This document shows, piece after piece, positions 1 through 9,464 of a stretch of 64,000 nt of DNA (its first letter is position 1; every line of letters begins with the position of its first letter). The translations under genes were made by a program, and so were the position numbers. This DNA is from Methylobacterium sp. W2 (lineage in GTDB: Bacteria; Pseudomonadota; Alphaproteobacteria; Rhizobiales; Beijerinckiaceae). The stretch lies in NCBI RefSeq assembly GCF_020662345.1, contig NZ_VMOA01000018.1, forward strand, positions 32,072 to 96,071, written 5' to 3'. The notes beneath the pieces were generated by a model. That model made no database searches. It was given only the letters and a program-made list of their open reading frames with translations, and was not told the origin of the DNA.

Positions 1-629
1 GCCGTCGGATGCTGTTCGGCGAGTATTACCGCACCCTGCTCGGGCATTTCCGCCACGAGATCGGGCATTATTTCTGGAACGTCCTGGTCCGCTACGACCC
101 GAGCATCTGGGCGTTCCGCGACCTGTTCGGCGACGAGCGCGCCAGCTACGGCCTGGCCCTGCAGCGCTACTACGGCCAGGGCGCGCCGCCGGACTGGCAG
201 GAATCCTACGTCAGCGCCTACGCCACCAGCCATCCGTGGGAGGATTTTGCCGAGACCTGGGCGCATTACCTCCACATCGTCGACACGGTGGAGACGGCGA
301 GCGCCTTCGAGCTCCATCTGCGGCCGCGCCTGCGCAGCAGCGCGCCGGAGCCCGTGGTGATCGATTTCGATCCGTACCAATCCCCCGATCTCGACCGGCT
401 GGTTTCGGTCTGGCTGCCGCTGACCTATGCGGTGAACTCCCTCAGCCGGAGCATGGGGCAGCCCGCGCTCTATCCCTTCAAGCTGACCCCGGCCGTCATC
501 GCCAAGCTCGCCTTCGTCCACGACCGGGTCGACGCCGTCCGTTCGGCCACGGGCCACCAGCTCGATTCCGACGTCCTGAAAGCCGTCATCACCGGCCTGC
601 GCCAGCGCGTGGCCCCTCCGAACGACTGA
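1..629 (+). CDS. Putative zinc-binding metallopeptidase, 3' part (5' end outside window)
   Basis: The reading frame is open from the first bases of the window, so this is the C-terminal ~208 residues of a longer protein. It shows an HEIGH zinc-ligand and catalytic motif (bases 54-68) within RHEIGHYFW, and downstream a PWEDFAETWAHYLH segment whose glutamate is the likely third ligand. This layout matches the putative zinc-binding metallopeptidase family, which usually has an N-terminal zinc ribbon that would lie outside the window. The substrate is unknown. No signal peptide can be judged without the N-terminus. The gene converges on the thioesterase gene, with a GC-rich repeat between them. 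The call is good for the family; the biological role is open. Confidence 0.8.
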   Translation, partial: RRMLFGEYYRTLLGHFRHEIGHYFWNVLVRYDPSIWAFRDLFGDERASYGLALQRYYGQGAPPDWQESYVSAYATSHPWEDFAETWAHYLHIVDTVETASAFELHLRPRLRSSAPEPVVIDFDPYQSPDLDRLVSVWLPLTYAVNSLSRSMGQPALYPFKLTPAVIAKLAFVHDRVDAVRSATGHQLDSDVLKAVITGLRQRVAPPND

Positions 630-664
630 TATCAGGCGGCGCCGGTCCCGACCGATGGCCGGGA

Positions 665-741
665 TCGGCGCGTTCGGCGGACGCCCGCCGCCGCGCGGTC
701 GCGCGGGCAGCCGACGATGAGGTCTCCTCACCGTCGGCTGA
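665..741. repeat. Dispersed GC-rich element, family 2, copy A
   Basis: A ~77-bp element that recurs at 20311-20386 with only scattered differences. It contains a CCGCGCG/CGCGCGG inverted repeat, and its last third folds into a hairpin: arms at 709-722 and 726-739, loop TCT, one mismatch in 14 pairs. It lies in the gap between two convergent genes, where the hairpin could act as a two-way terminator. That role is inferred; only the sequence repetition and the inverted arms are seen. Confidence 0.75.
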
Positions 742-753
742 TTGAGCCGGGCC

Positions 754-1164
754 TCACGGCTCCTGCGATGTTTCCGGCTCCGGCTTGGGAAGCCGGCGCG
801 GGCGTCCGTCGTCGTCGATGGCGACGAAGGTGAAGGTCGCCTCGGTCACCTTCTCGCGCAGCTTGGTGCGGAAGCGCCGCGCCCAGGCCTCGACCTGGAT
901 CTTCATGGAGGTGCGGCCGACGCTCTCCACCCGGGTATAGACGCAGAGCACGTCGCCCACCCGCACCGGGCGGATGAAGGTCATCGCATCGACCGCCACC
1001 GTGACCACGCGGCCCTGCGCCTGGTCGACGCCGGCGATGCCCCCGGCCTGGTCCATCTGCGACATCACCCAGCCGCCGAAGATGTCGCCGTTGGCATTGG
1101 TGTCGGCCGGCATCGCGATGGTGCGCACCGTGAGGTCCCCACGCGGATCGCTGGTCTCGCCCAT
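754..1164 (-). CDS. Acyl-CoA thioesterase, YciA-like hotdog protein
   Basis: Hydrolyses acyl-CoA thioesters to free acid and CoA in the cytoplasm; family members act on short to long acyl chains. The protein is 136 aa, normal for a single hotdog domain. The family signature NANGDIFGGWVMSQMDQAG lies near residues 23-41 and includes the conserved Asn, the GGW turn and the catalytic-region Asp. A downstream VTVAVDAMTFIRPVRVGD strand segment is also typical. The ATG start is chosen because GGTGGAG lies 8 bases upstream; a GTG four codons earlier is an alternative. The C-terminus is rich in Pro and Glu. Substrate range cannot be read from sequence. Confidence 0.88.
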   Translation of the reverse strand: MGETSDPRGDLTVRTIAMPADTNANGDIFGGWVMSQMDQAGGIAGVDQAQGRVVTVAVDAMTFIRPVRVGDVLCVYTRVESVGRTSMKIQVEAWARRFRTKLREKVTEATFTFVAIDDDGRPRRLPKPEPETSQEP

Positions 1165-1260
1165 TGCGGTCTCCACCCTGATCGCCGCCGGCCTTCATTC
1201 GTCCGAGGCGCGGCTTGGCCTCCTGCATCGGCCGACAGGTGGTGTCAGGTCAAGGAAAAG

Positions 1261-1290
1261 GCCCGGATGTCCCTCTCGGGTCATCCGGGC
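1261..1290 (-). terminator. Intrinsic terminator of the Tyr-rich protein gene
   Basis: A perfect 9-bp stem GCCCGGATG/CATCCGGGC with a 12-nt loop. On the minus strand it is followed by CTTTTCC. It sits just past the stop codon of the minus-strand gene. Confidence 0.75.
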
Positions 1291-1315
1291 CTCGGCAGAG
1301 ATCGGCGCTATCGGC

Positions 1316-1621
1316 TCAGTAGTAGAAGCGACGCGGGCCGTAGAACCGGCGCGGGCCGTAATACGGACGGCGGTAGAACGGGCGCGGCGCGAAGTACGGA
1401 CGGCGATAGTAGGGACGGGCGTAATAGGGGCGACCGTAGAACGGGCGACGGTAATACGGCCGGCGGTAGTAGTACTGCGCCTTCTCGACGACGGCCGGTG
1501 CGGCCTCGCTTTGAAGGGCGGAAACCGGGCCGATGGGTGCGGCCGACGCGCCCTGGGGCGCCAGGGCCGCGAAGCCCAGGGCCAGCAATGCGGCCAGAAG
1601 GAGTTTCCTCAACACGTTCAT
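1316..1621 (-). CDS. Exported Tyr/Arg/Pro-rich low-complexity protein
   Basis: The 101-aa protein has a clear signal peptide (MNVLRKLLLAALLALGFAAL ending near ASAA) and a second half made of degenerate RRPYY, GRPYY and PRRFY units. The mature part is very basic and aromatic and has no catalytic motif. Proteins like this are common in Methylobacterium and related genera; a cell-surface or periplasmic role is likely but unknown. The start is the ATG with GAGGAG five bases upstream. An upstream in-frame ATG would add 30 residues in front of the signal peptide and is unlikely. A strong hairpin terminator follows. Confidence 0.75.
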   Translation of the reverse strand: MNVLRKLLLAALLALGFAALAPQGASAAPIGPVSALQSEAAPAVVEKAQYYYRRPYYRRPFYGRPYYARPYYRRPYFAPRPFYRRPYYGPRRFYGPRRFYY

Positions 1622-1824
1622 GACTCCTCGGATGATCGAACGATGGTGATGATACGACGGCATGCGCGGGAATGCATGCTTGGCCGTCACCCGAACGCAC
1701 GGAATCGGCAAACCGTTTCATGCCCTCTGCCGGCACGCTTAACGGTTAGCCGTCCCGGAAACGGCCTTCGAGAGGACGGCCATTCTGCCGAAGGTCTGGG
1801 CGAAAGCGGGGCCGCGTGGACGGG

Positions 1825-2010
1825 TCAGGCGATCTTCAGCGTCATGTCGACCACGCTGGCCTCGGCCGAGCCCTTCACCAGGGTGATGCCGTGCTCGCAA
1901 TCTTCCCGGCGGGCATAGCCCTCGGCCGAATCGGCGATGACGTTGCCGTTCGTGACGCGGAGGCGCCAGCGCCACTCGCCACCCGAATCCCGATAGAGTT
2001 CAAAACGCAT
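1825..2010 (-). CDS. YegP-like DUF1508 domain protein
   Basis: A 61-aa protein made almost wholly of one DUF1508 (YegP) unit: MRFELYRDSGGEWRWRL, then NGNVIADSAEGYARREDC. Members are small cytoplasmic proteins with a beta-rich fold; no biochemical activity is established. The ATG has GGGAGG 9 bases upstream; a GTG two codons earlier is possible. It lies downstream of the RNA helicase gene on the same strand, separated from it by a strong hairpin, so it is probably transcribed separately. Confidence 0.75.
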   Translation of the reverse strand: MRFELYRDSGGEWRWRLRVTNGNVIADSAEGYARREDCEHGITLVKGSAEASVVDMTLKIA

Positions 2011-2107
2011 GCCCACGCCTCCCTCGCGGCGATCACCGCCATAGCGTCAGATGGCGCGGGATCGTCCGTCGGCAATGCCCGTCCCGGCGGCGGGCCCGGA
2101 CACGACA

Positions 2108-2136
2108 ACGCCGCCCCGGACGATCCGGGGCGGCGT
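2108..2136 (-). terminator. Hairpin terminator after the RNA helicase gene
   Basis: A perfect 13-bp inverted repeat with a 3-nt loop: ACGCCGCCCCGGA, CGA, TCCGGGGCGGCGT. On the minus strand it is followed by the short, weak T-rich run TTGTCGTGT. It separates the helicase gene from the DUF1508 gene. Confidence 0.7.
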
Positions 2137-2174
2137 CAGGCCGGGCGAACCCGACCGGTAGAGCTTGGGTGAGA

Positions 2175-3665
2175 TCAGGAACGCGGGAAGCGATCGAGCC
2201 AGCCGATGGCACGGCCTTCGCCGCCGGCATTGCCGCCGCCGCCGCTGCGCGGGCGCTCGCCCTGGCGCGGAGCGCGGTTGTCGCCGCGCTGGTCCGGACG
2301 GGGGCCACGGCCCTGTCCTTCCGACGGACGATCGCCGCGGCCCTCCTGGGGACGACCCGAACGGGCCTGCCCGGCGGGCTGGCCACCGCGACCGCCGCCC
2401 GGACGGGCACCGGCGCCGGGACGACCGCCGCCGGGACGCTGGCCCTGGCGCTGGCCGGGACGCTGGCCCTGGGGCGCCGGACGGCGCTCCTCGGCCTGGG
2501 CGGCCTCGGCGGCCTCCTGGCGGGTCGGCGGGTTGAAGCCCTCGGGGAAGGCGCCGACGGGGATCTTCTGGCGCGTGGTGCGCTCGATATCCCGCAGGTA
2601 GGCCTTCTCCTCGTCGTTGCAGAACGAGATGGCGAGGCCGTTCGCCCCGGCGCGCGCGGTGCGGCCGATGCGGTGGACGTAGCTCTCGGGCACGTTGGGC
2701 AGGTCGTAGTTGATGACGTGGCTCACCGCCTCGACATCGATGCCGCGGGCGGCGATGTCGGTGGCGACCAGCACCCGGCAGGACCCGTCCTTGAACGCGG
2801 CGAGAGCGCGCTCACGCTGCGGCTGGGACTTGTTGCCGTGGATGGCCGAGGCGTTGATCCCGACCTTCTCCAGGCCGCGCACGACGCGGTCGGCGCCGTG
2901 CTTGGTCCGCGTGAAGACGAGCACGCGTTCGATCTTCGGATCGCGCAGGATGTGGTTGAGCAGGGCCTGCTTCGCACCGGTATGGGCGAAGATGACTTCC
3001 TGGGTGACGCGCTCAGCGGTGGTCGCCACCGGCGTGACGGCGACCTGGACGGGATCGCGCAGGTACTGGTCGGCGAGGCCGGCGATGTTCTTCGGCATGG
3101 TGGCCGAGAAGAACAGGCTCTGGCGCTCCTTCGGCAGCATCTTCACGATGCGCTTGAGGGCGTGGATGAAGCCGAGATCGAGCATCTGGTCAGCCTCGTC
3201 GAGGACGAGGATCTCGACGGCCTCGAGGGTCAGCGAGCGGCGCTCGATGAGGTCCATGAGGCGGCCCGGCGTGGCGACGAGGATGTCGACGCCGTTGGCG
3301 AGTGCCTTCTCCTGGCGGGAGATGGTGACGCCGCCGAACACCACGGTGTTGGTGAACGACAGGTATTTTCCGTAATCGGAAAAGCTCTCGGCGATCTGGT
3401 TGGCGAGCTCGCGGGTGGGCGAGAGCACCAGCACGCGGCAGCCGCGGCGGATGGCCTTGCGCGGGTTCTGGGCGAGGCGGTGCAGGATCGGCAGCGCGAA
3501 GGCCGCGGTCTTGCCGGTGCCGGTCTGGGCGATGCCGCAGAGGTCGCGGCCTTCCATGGCCGGGCGCAGGGCCTGGGCCTGGATCGGGGTCGGGGTCTTA
3601 TAGCCGGCCTCATCCAGGGCGCGCAGCACGGGCTCTGCGAGGCCGAAATCGGTGAATTGGGTCAA
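2175..3665 (-). CDS. rhlE: DEAD-box ATP-dependent RNA helicase, RhlE-like
   Basis: Unwinds RNA duplexes using ATP; RhlE-type helicases act in ribosome assembly, RNA decay and cold adaptation. All core motifs are visible in order: Q motif (PTPIQAQAL), motif I AQTGTGKT, PTRELA, TPGRLMDL, DEAD, SAT, VATDIAARGID and HRIGRTARAG. After the core comes a ~100-residue tail of Gly, Arg, Pro and Gln repeats typical of RNA-binding tails. The start is taken as a TTG giving MTQFTDFGL, which aligns with the usual N-terminus. An ATG at 3782 would add 39 poorly conserved residues with rare codons (CGA, CTA, AGT). No strong ribosome site decides between them. Product is about 496 aa. Confidence 0.9.
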   Translation of the reverse strand: MTQFTDFGLAEPVLRALDEAGYKTPTPIQAQALRPAMEGRDLCGIAQTGTGKTAAFALPILHRLAQNPRKAIRRGCRVLVLSPTRELANQIAESFSDYGKYLSFTNTVVFGGVTISRQEKALANGVDILVATPGRLMDLIERRSLTLEAVEILVLDEADQMLDLGFIHALKRIVKMLPKERQSLFFSATMPKNIAGLADQYLRDPVQVAVTPVATTAERVTQEVIFAHTGAKQALLNHILRDPKIERVLVFTRTKHGADRVVRGLEKVGINASAIHGNKSQPQRERALAAFKDGSCRVLVATDIAARGIDVEAVSHVINYDLPNVPESYVHRIGRTARAGANGLAISFCNDEEKAYLRDIERTTRQKIPVGAFPEGFNPPTRQEAAEAAQAEERRPAPQGQRPGQRQGQRPGGGRPGAGARPGGGRGGQPAGQARSGRPQEGRGDRPSEGQGRGPRPDQRGDNRAPRQGERPRSGGGGNAGGEGRAIGWLDRFPRS

Positions 3666-3955
3666 GGGTAGACTTTCAGGCAGCGGGACCGGCCGGACGC
3701 CACCGAAACGATGGCCGTCTTGTCGAAGGGGCTGGTCCGTTGAGCTGGAGGCCGCCCGCGTGATGGGGCGATCCGGGTGCATGCACGTTGAAGAGAGGGG
3801 CTCAGGTCGCTTGGGCCGCGCTGACGCGCAATCGGCGATCCGTCACGCAGCCCTCTCAAGCGAACCTGTCACGGTCGCTGACGCTGCAACTGCGATATGC
3901 GCTTTCGCGCCTGCGAAGTCAACGTGGTGGCCGAGCCATTCGCCGGGCGCGGGGG

Positions 3956-4309
3956 TTACCAGCCGTATCGCGCCATCTGGTCGAGCTTGGCCTGGACCGC
4001 TTTCTCGTCGCGGCCTAGAGCGGCGAGGCTCTGGGACAGGCCGTAGCAGGTGCCGCAGAAGGGGAGCTGGACGAGGGCCATCGTCTCGGCCCGGAACCGG
4101 GATACGGAGCCGATCAGGCAGGCGATGACCACCTCGTCCGCGGGCGTGTCGACGCAATCGCCGCGCGGGCTGCCGAACAGGGCGCGGTCGGGATAGGCCA
4201 GGGCCAGGGTGGTGCCGCCCCGCCGGTCGGGGGCCGGGGGCACGGTGTAGCTGCGCACGAACAGGCCGGCGAACAGCGCCATGAGTCCGAGGGCCGCGAG
4301 GAGGCGCAT
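3956..4309 (-). CDS. Hypothetical protein with N-terminal membrane/signal segment
   Basis: A 117-aa protein beginning MRLLAALGLMALFAGLFV, a hydrophobic signal or anchor. The rest is soluble, with four cysteines, two of them in FCGTCYG, and a C-terminal helix (AALGRDEKAVQAKLDQMARYGW). The FCGTC pair resembles a redox CxxC, but no thioredoxin fold can be claimed. It starts two bases after the stop of the upstream 80-aa gene, so the two are almost certainly co-transcribed. Function not recognised. Confidence 0.6.
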   Translation of the reverse strand: MRLLAALGLMALFAGLFVRSYTVPPAPDRRGGTTLALAYPDRALFGSPRGDCVDTPADEVVIACLIGSVSRFRAETMALVQLPFCGTCYGLSQSLAALGRDEKAVQAKLDQMARYGW

Positions 4310-4311
4310 GG

Positions 4312-4554
4312 TCAGGCGGTCTCGTCGAAGCGGGTCCGGTGGAACACCTCCGTCCCGGCCCCGTCGATGACGCGCACCGCCTCGGCCGGTCCGCCCGAGC
4401 GCTGCGGCGCCCGTGCCCGCGCGAACAGGAGGAGCGCGCGCTCGGTGGCGCTCTCCGCCCCGCTGGCGCGGATCGACAGGCGCTGGCGCACGCGGTCCTC
4501 GCCCTCGTCGTCGGAGCCGAGGATCTCGATGTGGAACGTCTCGCGCGGAGTCAC
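4312..4554 (-). CDS. Small hypothetical protein, first gene of a two-gene operon
   Basis: An 80-aa acidic and basic mixed protein starting at GTG (first residues MTPRETFHIEILG). It has no signal peptide, membrane segment or recognised motif. An Ala/Arg-rich middle (ATERALLLFARARAP) is probably helical. It is followed after two bases by the membrane-anchored hypothetical gene. The pair reads away from the sulfurtransferase gene, so the ~150-base gap holds divergent promoters. Function unknown. Confidence 0.5.
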   Translation of the reverse strand: MTPRETFHIEILGSDDEGEDRVRQRLSIRASGAESATERALLLFARARAPQRSGGPAEAVRVIDGAGTEVFHRTRFDETA

Positions 4555-4706
4555 GATCGGGCCGCCTCGGGGTCAGGTCTGTGGGGATGGCTGGTCATTC
4601 GGGGGAGCTTTCGCCTCAACGCAGCGCGTGTGCAAGCTGGCGTCTGGGCAAGCCGGGGGCGGATGTGGTTGAGTGGCGTCGACCTCCCTCATCGGACAGA
4701 GCAGAC

Positions 4707-5555
4707 ATGGCGCCTTCGCATTTCGTCACGACCGACTGGCTCAAGGAGCGTCTCGGCGCACCCGGCATCATCGTGCTCGATGCGTCGTGGTACCTGCCCG
4801 CCCAGGGGCGCGATGCCGCAGCCGAATACCAGGCCGCCCATATCCCCGGCGCGATCCGCTTCGACATCGATGCCATGAGCGACGAGACCTCGCCCCTGCC
4901 GCACATGCTGCCGCGGCCGGAGGTCTTCGCCTCGCGCATGCGCGAACTCGGCATCGGCGACGGCATGCACATCGTCGTCTATGACGGGATGGGCCTGTTC
5001 TCGGCGCCCCGCGTCTGGTGGATGCTGCGCACCTTCGGCGTGCGCGACGTGCAGATCCTGGAAGGCGGTTTTCCGGCCTGGCTCGCCGCCGGTTTTCCCA
5101 CCGAGGATGGCGACGGCCCCCGCCGCGACCGGCGCCATTTCTCCGCGCGCCTCGACCACGGCGCCGTGGCCGATGCCGACGACGTCGCCCGTGCCCTGGA
5201 GACCGGTTCGGCACAAGTGGTCGATGCCCGCTCCGCCCCGCGTTTCCGCGGCGAGGAGGCCGAGCCGCGCCCCGGCGTGCGCCCCGGCCACATGCCGGGC
5301 GCGCGCAACGTCCATTATTCCGCGCTCCAGGCCGACGGCCGACTAAAGGACGCGGATGCCCTGCGAAAAGTCTTCGCCGATGCCGGCGTCGATCCGGAGA
5401 GGCCCGTGGTCACCACCTGCGGATCGGGGGTGACGGCGGCCATCGTCGCCCTGGCCCTCGAGACCCTCGGCCATCCCCCCCGCGCGCTCTATGACGGCTC
5501 CTGGTCCGAATGGGGCGTCGACCCCGCCCGGCCCGTCGCCACCGGGCCGGCCTGA
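4707..5555 (+). CDS. sseA: 3-mercaptopyruvate/thiosulfate sulfurtransferase, two rhodanese domains
   Basis: Transfers sulfane sulfur from 3-mercaptopyruvate (or thiosulfate) to a thiol or cyanide acceptor. The 282-aa length and two tandem rhodanese domains fit the family. The N-terminal domain (HIPGAIRFDID, RVWWMLRTFG) is inactive; the C-terminal domain has the active-site loop CGSGVTA, the CGSG form typical of mercaptopyruvate enzymes. PGHMPGARNVHY marks the start of the second domain core. The ATG is chosen because homology begins at FVTTDWLKERLG right after it. The ureD-like gene follows within about 30 bases, so they may share a transcript. Confidence 0.9.
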   Translation: MAPSHFVTTDWLKERLGAPGIIVLDASWYLPAQGRDAAAEYQAAHIPGAIRFDIDAMSDETSPLPHMLPRPEVFASRMRELGIGDGMHIVVYDGMGLFSAPRVWWMLRTFGVRDVQILEGGFPAWLAAGFPTEDGDGPRRDRRHFSARLDHGAVADADDVARALETGSAQVVDARSAPRFRGEEAEPRPGVRPGHMPGARNVHYSALQADGRLKDADALRKVFADAGVDPERPVVTTCGSGVTAAIVALALETLGHPPRALYDGSWSEWGVDPARPVATGPA

Positions 5556-5583
5556 GGCGGCGAGCGGCCGAGCCCGCACGCGC

Positions 5584-6444
<861 letters not shown>

Positions 6445-6467
6445 AGGGAAGCAGGCGTCCAGACCGT

Positions 6468-6566
6468 GCCCCTGACGTGCCGCGGTGGAGTGGAGGCTTC
6501 CCGTTCGCGCTCGGGGTTCTGGAGGCCTCGTTCGAGGCCCGCTGACGTGGGCACCTCAGGATGAGG
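6468..6566. repeat. Palindromic dispersed element, family 1, copy 1 (decayed left arm)
   Basis: The right half (6517-6566) is the same sequence as the right arm of the element at 29990-30097, ending GCACCTCAGGATGAGG. The left arm is recognisable but degraded (starts near GCCCCTGACGTGCCGCGG). The element lies between the convergent ureD and aquaporin genes. Confidence 0.75.
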
Positions 6567-6627
6567 GGGTCGGGTGGGAGAAGGCGAATTTCGACCCCGG
6601 CAACCCGATCGCTCGCCCCGTCGAACC

Positions 6628-7368
6628 TCACGCTGCGGACCGCTTCTCCACGATCGTGGTCTCGATCAGCGTGTCCGGCTCGTAGAGCCAGCGCGCCATG
6701 GCGCCCGCCATGACCGCACCGAGGATCGGCGCCAGCCAGAACAGCCAGAGCTGCCCCATCGCCTCGGCGCCGGCGAACAGGGCTGGGCCGCTGCTGCGGG
6801 CCGGGTTGACGGAGGTGTTGGTGATCGGAATCGAGATCATGTGGATCAGGACCAGGGCGAAGCCGATGGGAATGCCGGCGAACCCGGTCGCCGCGCCCTT
6901 CGAGGTCGTTCCGATGATGATGAACAGGAAGAAGAAGGTCGCGAGGGCTTCCACCAGGAAGCAGGAGAGCAATCCGTATTGGCCGGGGCTGAGGTCGCCG
7001 TAGCCGTTCGAGGCGAAACCGCCCGGCACCCATCCGGCCTTGCCGGAGGCGATGAGGTAGAGCACGCCCGCGCCGAACACCGCTCCGACGACCTGCGCCA
7101 CGATGTAGGGGATCACGTGATGGTCGGCGCAGCGTCCGGCCGACCACAGGCCGAGGGTGACGGCCGGATTGAAATGGCCGCCCGAGATATGCCCCACCGC
7201 ATAGGCCATCGTCAGCACCGTGAGCCCGAAGGCGAGGGCCACGCCGAGAAAGCCGATGCCGAGGGCGGGGTAGGATGCGGAGACGATGGCCGCGCCGCAA
7301 CCTCCGAAGGTGAGCCAGAACGTTCCGAAAAATTCGGCCGTCGATCGCCGGATCGTATCATGTGTCAT
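6628..7368 (-). CDS. aqpZ: Aquaporin Z
   Basis: Water channel of the inner membrane. The 246-aa protein has the expected six hydrophobic segments and two half-helices with the paired NPA motifs: [11 protein letters not shown] and [13 protein letters not shown]. The N-terminal [14 protein letters not shown] is the standard first helix. The residues around the second NPA and the TM5 segment match AqpZ rather than the glycerol facilitator, which carries an Asp after its second NPA. It has no co-directional neighbour nearby and is probably transcribed alone. Confidence 0.92.
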   Translation of the reverse strand: MTHDTIRRSTAEFFGTFWLTFGGCGAAIVSASYPALGIGFLGVALAFGLTVLTMAYAVGHISGGHFNPAVTLGLWSAGRCADHHVIPYIVAQVVGAVFGAGVLYLIASGKAGWVPGGFASNGYGDLSPGQYGLLSCFLVEALATFFFLFIIIGTTSKGAATGFAGIPIGFALVLIHMISIPITNTSVNPARSSGPALFAGAEAMGQLWLFWLAPILGAVMAGAMARWLYEPDTLIETTIVEKRSAA

Positions 7369-7643
7369 GGCAGCCCCGCTCGGACGCAGGAGGAATTCTC
7401 ATGTATTCAGACCACGAGAATCAGCTTTATCCTTGGTCGTGACGCACGGAACCTAGATTTCGCTTCGACCGCTGGCAATCGCTCATTGGGCGTATCCGGT
7501 CGGGCCGGCGGATCGGCGCCGCCGTTATTGTCCCGGTTGCTTCCCGCCGTAAGGCCGCGCCGGGGAGCGGCTCATGGACTTGCCCGGCCGACATCGCTAT
7601 GGGCGGCGACGGCCGACGGGACGGCCGATGGGGGGACCGGAAC

Positions 7644-7913
7644 GTGGTCGAGACACATGCCGCCGCGCGCGAGGCGATCCTCGCCTTCATCGCCGGCCGC
7701 AATCCCGGCCTCGCGCCAGGTGCGGTGACCGGATCGACCTCCCTCGTCACCAGCGATGCCCTCGATTCCATCGGCGTGCTCGACCTGATGATGGAGCTCG
7801 GCGACCGGTTCGGCTTCGAGATCGAGGAGGACGCCTTCGAACTCGCGCATTTCGAGAGCGTCGACGCCCTGGCCGCCTTCGTCGAGGCCAAGCGGGTCCG
7901 GGCGCAGCCCTGA
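7644..7913 (+). CDS. Acyl carrier protein, first gene of ACP/ligase/decarboxylase cassette
   Basis: An 89-aa carrier protein with the phosphopantetheine motif DALDSIGVLDLMMELGDRFG; the Ser of DSIG is the attachment site. Helix 3 is acidic (EIEEDAFELAHFESVD), as in ACPs. It is not the housekeeping fatty-acid AcpP, whose motif is DSLD and whose gene sits with fab genes. The GTG start follows GGGGGA by about six bases; an in-frame ATG 45 bases upstream adds residues with no homology. The AMP-ligase gene starts about 55 bases later, so the ligase probably loads this carrier. Confidence 0.82.
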   Translation: MVETHAAAREAILAFIAGRNPGLAPGAVTGSTSLVTSDALDSIGVLDLMMELGDRFGFEIEEDAFELAHFESVDALAAFVEAKRVRAQP

Positions 7914-7967
7914 GCAGCTTCGAGGACGCAAAACCGGTGACCATTTTTGCTGAACCTGCTTAGCACC

Positions 7968-9464
7968 ATGCCGGCGCCCGCCCTGCTGCACGATCTCCTC
8001 GACGGACCGGCCTGCGCGTCCGAGCGGATCGCTCTCGTCTCCGGCGACGAACGGCTGAGCTATGGCGGGATGCGCGCCGAGGTCGAGCGGCTGGCTCGGA
8101 GGCTGCGCGAGGACGGCGCCGAACCCGGCGACCGGATCGCGATCCTGCTCCCGAAATCCATCGCCGAATGCGTGGCGATCTTCGCCATCAACCGGGTCGG
8201 GGCGGTTGTCGTGCCGGTCCATCCGAGCCTGCGCCCGCGCCAGGTCCGTCATATCCTCGACGATTGCGAGGCACGGTTTCTCATCAGCGACGCCATCCAG
8301 CTCGCCGCCCTCGATCTTGCCGCGCCGAACCCGCCCCGATCCCCGCTGATCGTCCGCCTCGCCCCCGACATCGTCACCGCTCCGCCGCCCGGCCTCGCGG
8401 CGATCCTCTACACGTCCGGCTCCACCGGGCTGCCGAAGGGCGTGATGCTGAGCCACGCCAATCTCCTGGCCGGCACCCGGATCGTGCGCGGCTACCTGGC
8501 GATCGGGCCCGACGACCGCATCCTCTCGGTCCTGCCATTCTCGTTCGATTACGGCCTCAACCAGCTCCTCACGAGTATCGAGCAGGGCGCCTGCCTCGTC
8601 CTGCTGGAATTCCGCTTCGGCGACGAGGTGGTGCGGGCCATCGAACATCATCGGATCACGGTTCTGGCCGGTGTCCCGACCCTCTGGACCCTGCTGACCC
8701 GCGCGGCGCCGAGGCTCGGCAAGGCGGATCTCGCGAGCCTGCGCATCCTCACCAATTCGGGCGGCGCGGTGCCGCAGGAGACCGTGGCGCGCCTGGGCCG
8801 GGCCCTGCCGCACACCGACATCGTGCTGATGTACGGCCTCACCGAGGCCTTCCGCTCCACCTACCTGCCGCCGGGCGAGATCGACGCGCGGCCGGGCTCC
8901 ATGGGCCGCGCCATCCCCGAGACCGAGATCTTCGCCGTGACCGCCGACGGGCGGCGGACCCGTCCCGGCGAGCCGGGCATCCTCCACCATCGCGGTCCCA
9001 CCGTGTCCCTCGGCTACTGGAACCGGCCGGAGGATACGGCCCGCATCCTGGTGCCGGACCCGCGTTTCCCGCAGGACAGCACCCGCGTCTGCCGCTCCGG
9101 CGACCTCGTGGTCGAGGACGGGGACGGCTATTTCCGCTTCCTCGGCCGCGAGGATGCGATGATCAAGAGCGCCGGCTTCCGCGTGAGCCCCACCGAGGTG
9201 GAGGAGGCGCTGATGGAGACCGGCGCGTTCCGGGCGGTGGCGGTGATCGGTCTGGCCGATGCCGGCCTCGGGCAGCGCATCCACGCCGTCGCCGTGCCGG
9301 CCGGAAGCAGCCCCGCGCCGGAGGAGGTTCTGCAGGCCGTACGGCGGACGCTGCCCCCGCACATGGTTCCGCGCGCCGTCGAGACCGTCCCGGCCCTGCC
9401 GACGACGCCCAACGGCAAGGTCGATTACAAGCGCCTCGTGGCGGAACGGACGAGCTATGTCTGA
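7968..9464 (+). CDS. AMP-forming acyl-CoA/acyl-ACP ligase (exosortase A-associated ligase type)
   Basis: Activates a carboxylic acid as an acyl-adenylate and passes it to a thiol, here probably the ACP encoded just upstream. About 498 aa, with the ANL motifs in order: A3 YTSGSTGLPKGVMLSH, A5 MYGLTEAFRSTYLPPG, A7 RSGDLV, A8 FLGREDAMIKSAGFRVSPTE and A10 lysine PNGKVDYK. Overall form and neighbours resemble the ligase family commonly annotated as exosortase A system-associated (TIGR03098, from memory). The ATG start is preferred over a TTG seven codons upstream. Its last 8 bases overlap the decarboxylase start, which indicates translational coupling. The natural acid is unknown. Confidence 0.85.
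   Translation: MPAPALLHDLLDGPACASERIALVSGDERLSYGGMRAEVERLARRLREDGAEPGDRIAILLPKSIAECVAIFAINRVGAVVVPVHPSLRPRQVRHILDDCEARFLISDAIQLAALDLAAPNPPRSPLIVRLAPDIVTAPPPGLAAILYTSGSTGLPKGVMLSHANLLAGTRIVRGYLAIGPDDRILSVLPFSFDYGLNQLLTSIEQGACLVLLEFRFGDEVVRAIEHHRITVLAGVPTLWTLLTRAAPRLGKADLASLRILTNSGGAVPQETVARLGRALPHTDIVLMYGLTEAFRSTYLPPGEIDARPGSMGRAIPETEIFAVTADGRRTRPGEPGILHHRGPTVSLGYWNRPEDTARILVPDPRFPQDSTRVCRSGDLVVEDGDGYFRFLGREDAMIKSAGFRVSPTEVEEALMETGAFRAVAVIGLADAGLGQRIHAVAVPAGSSPAPEEVLQAVRRTLPPHMVPRAVETVPALPTTPNGKVDYKRLVAERTSYV

Noticed and set aside
1316..1500. Tandem DNA repeat or CRISPR-like array
   Set aside because: The repetition reflects RRPYY-type codon runs within the Tyr-rich protein; units are short, uneven and have no spacers.
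2169..3671. A 500-codon open frame on the + strand opposite the RNA helicase gene
   Set aside because: The helicase frame has every DEAD-box motif; the opposite frame has no homology and exists because high GC at third positions removes stops.
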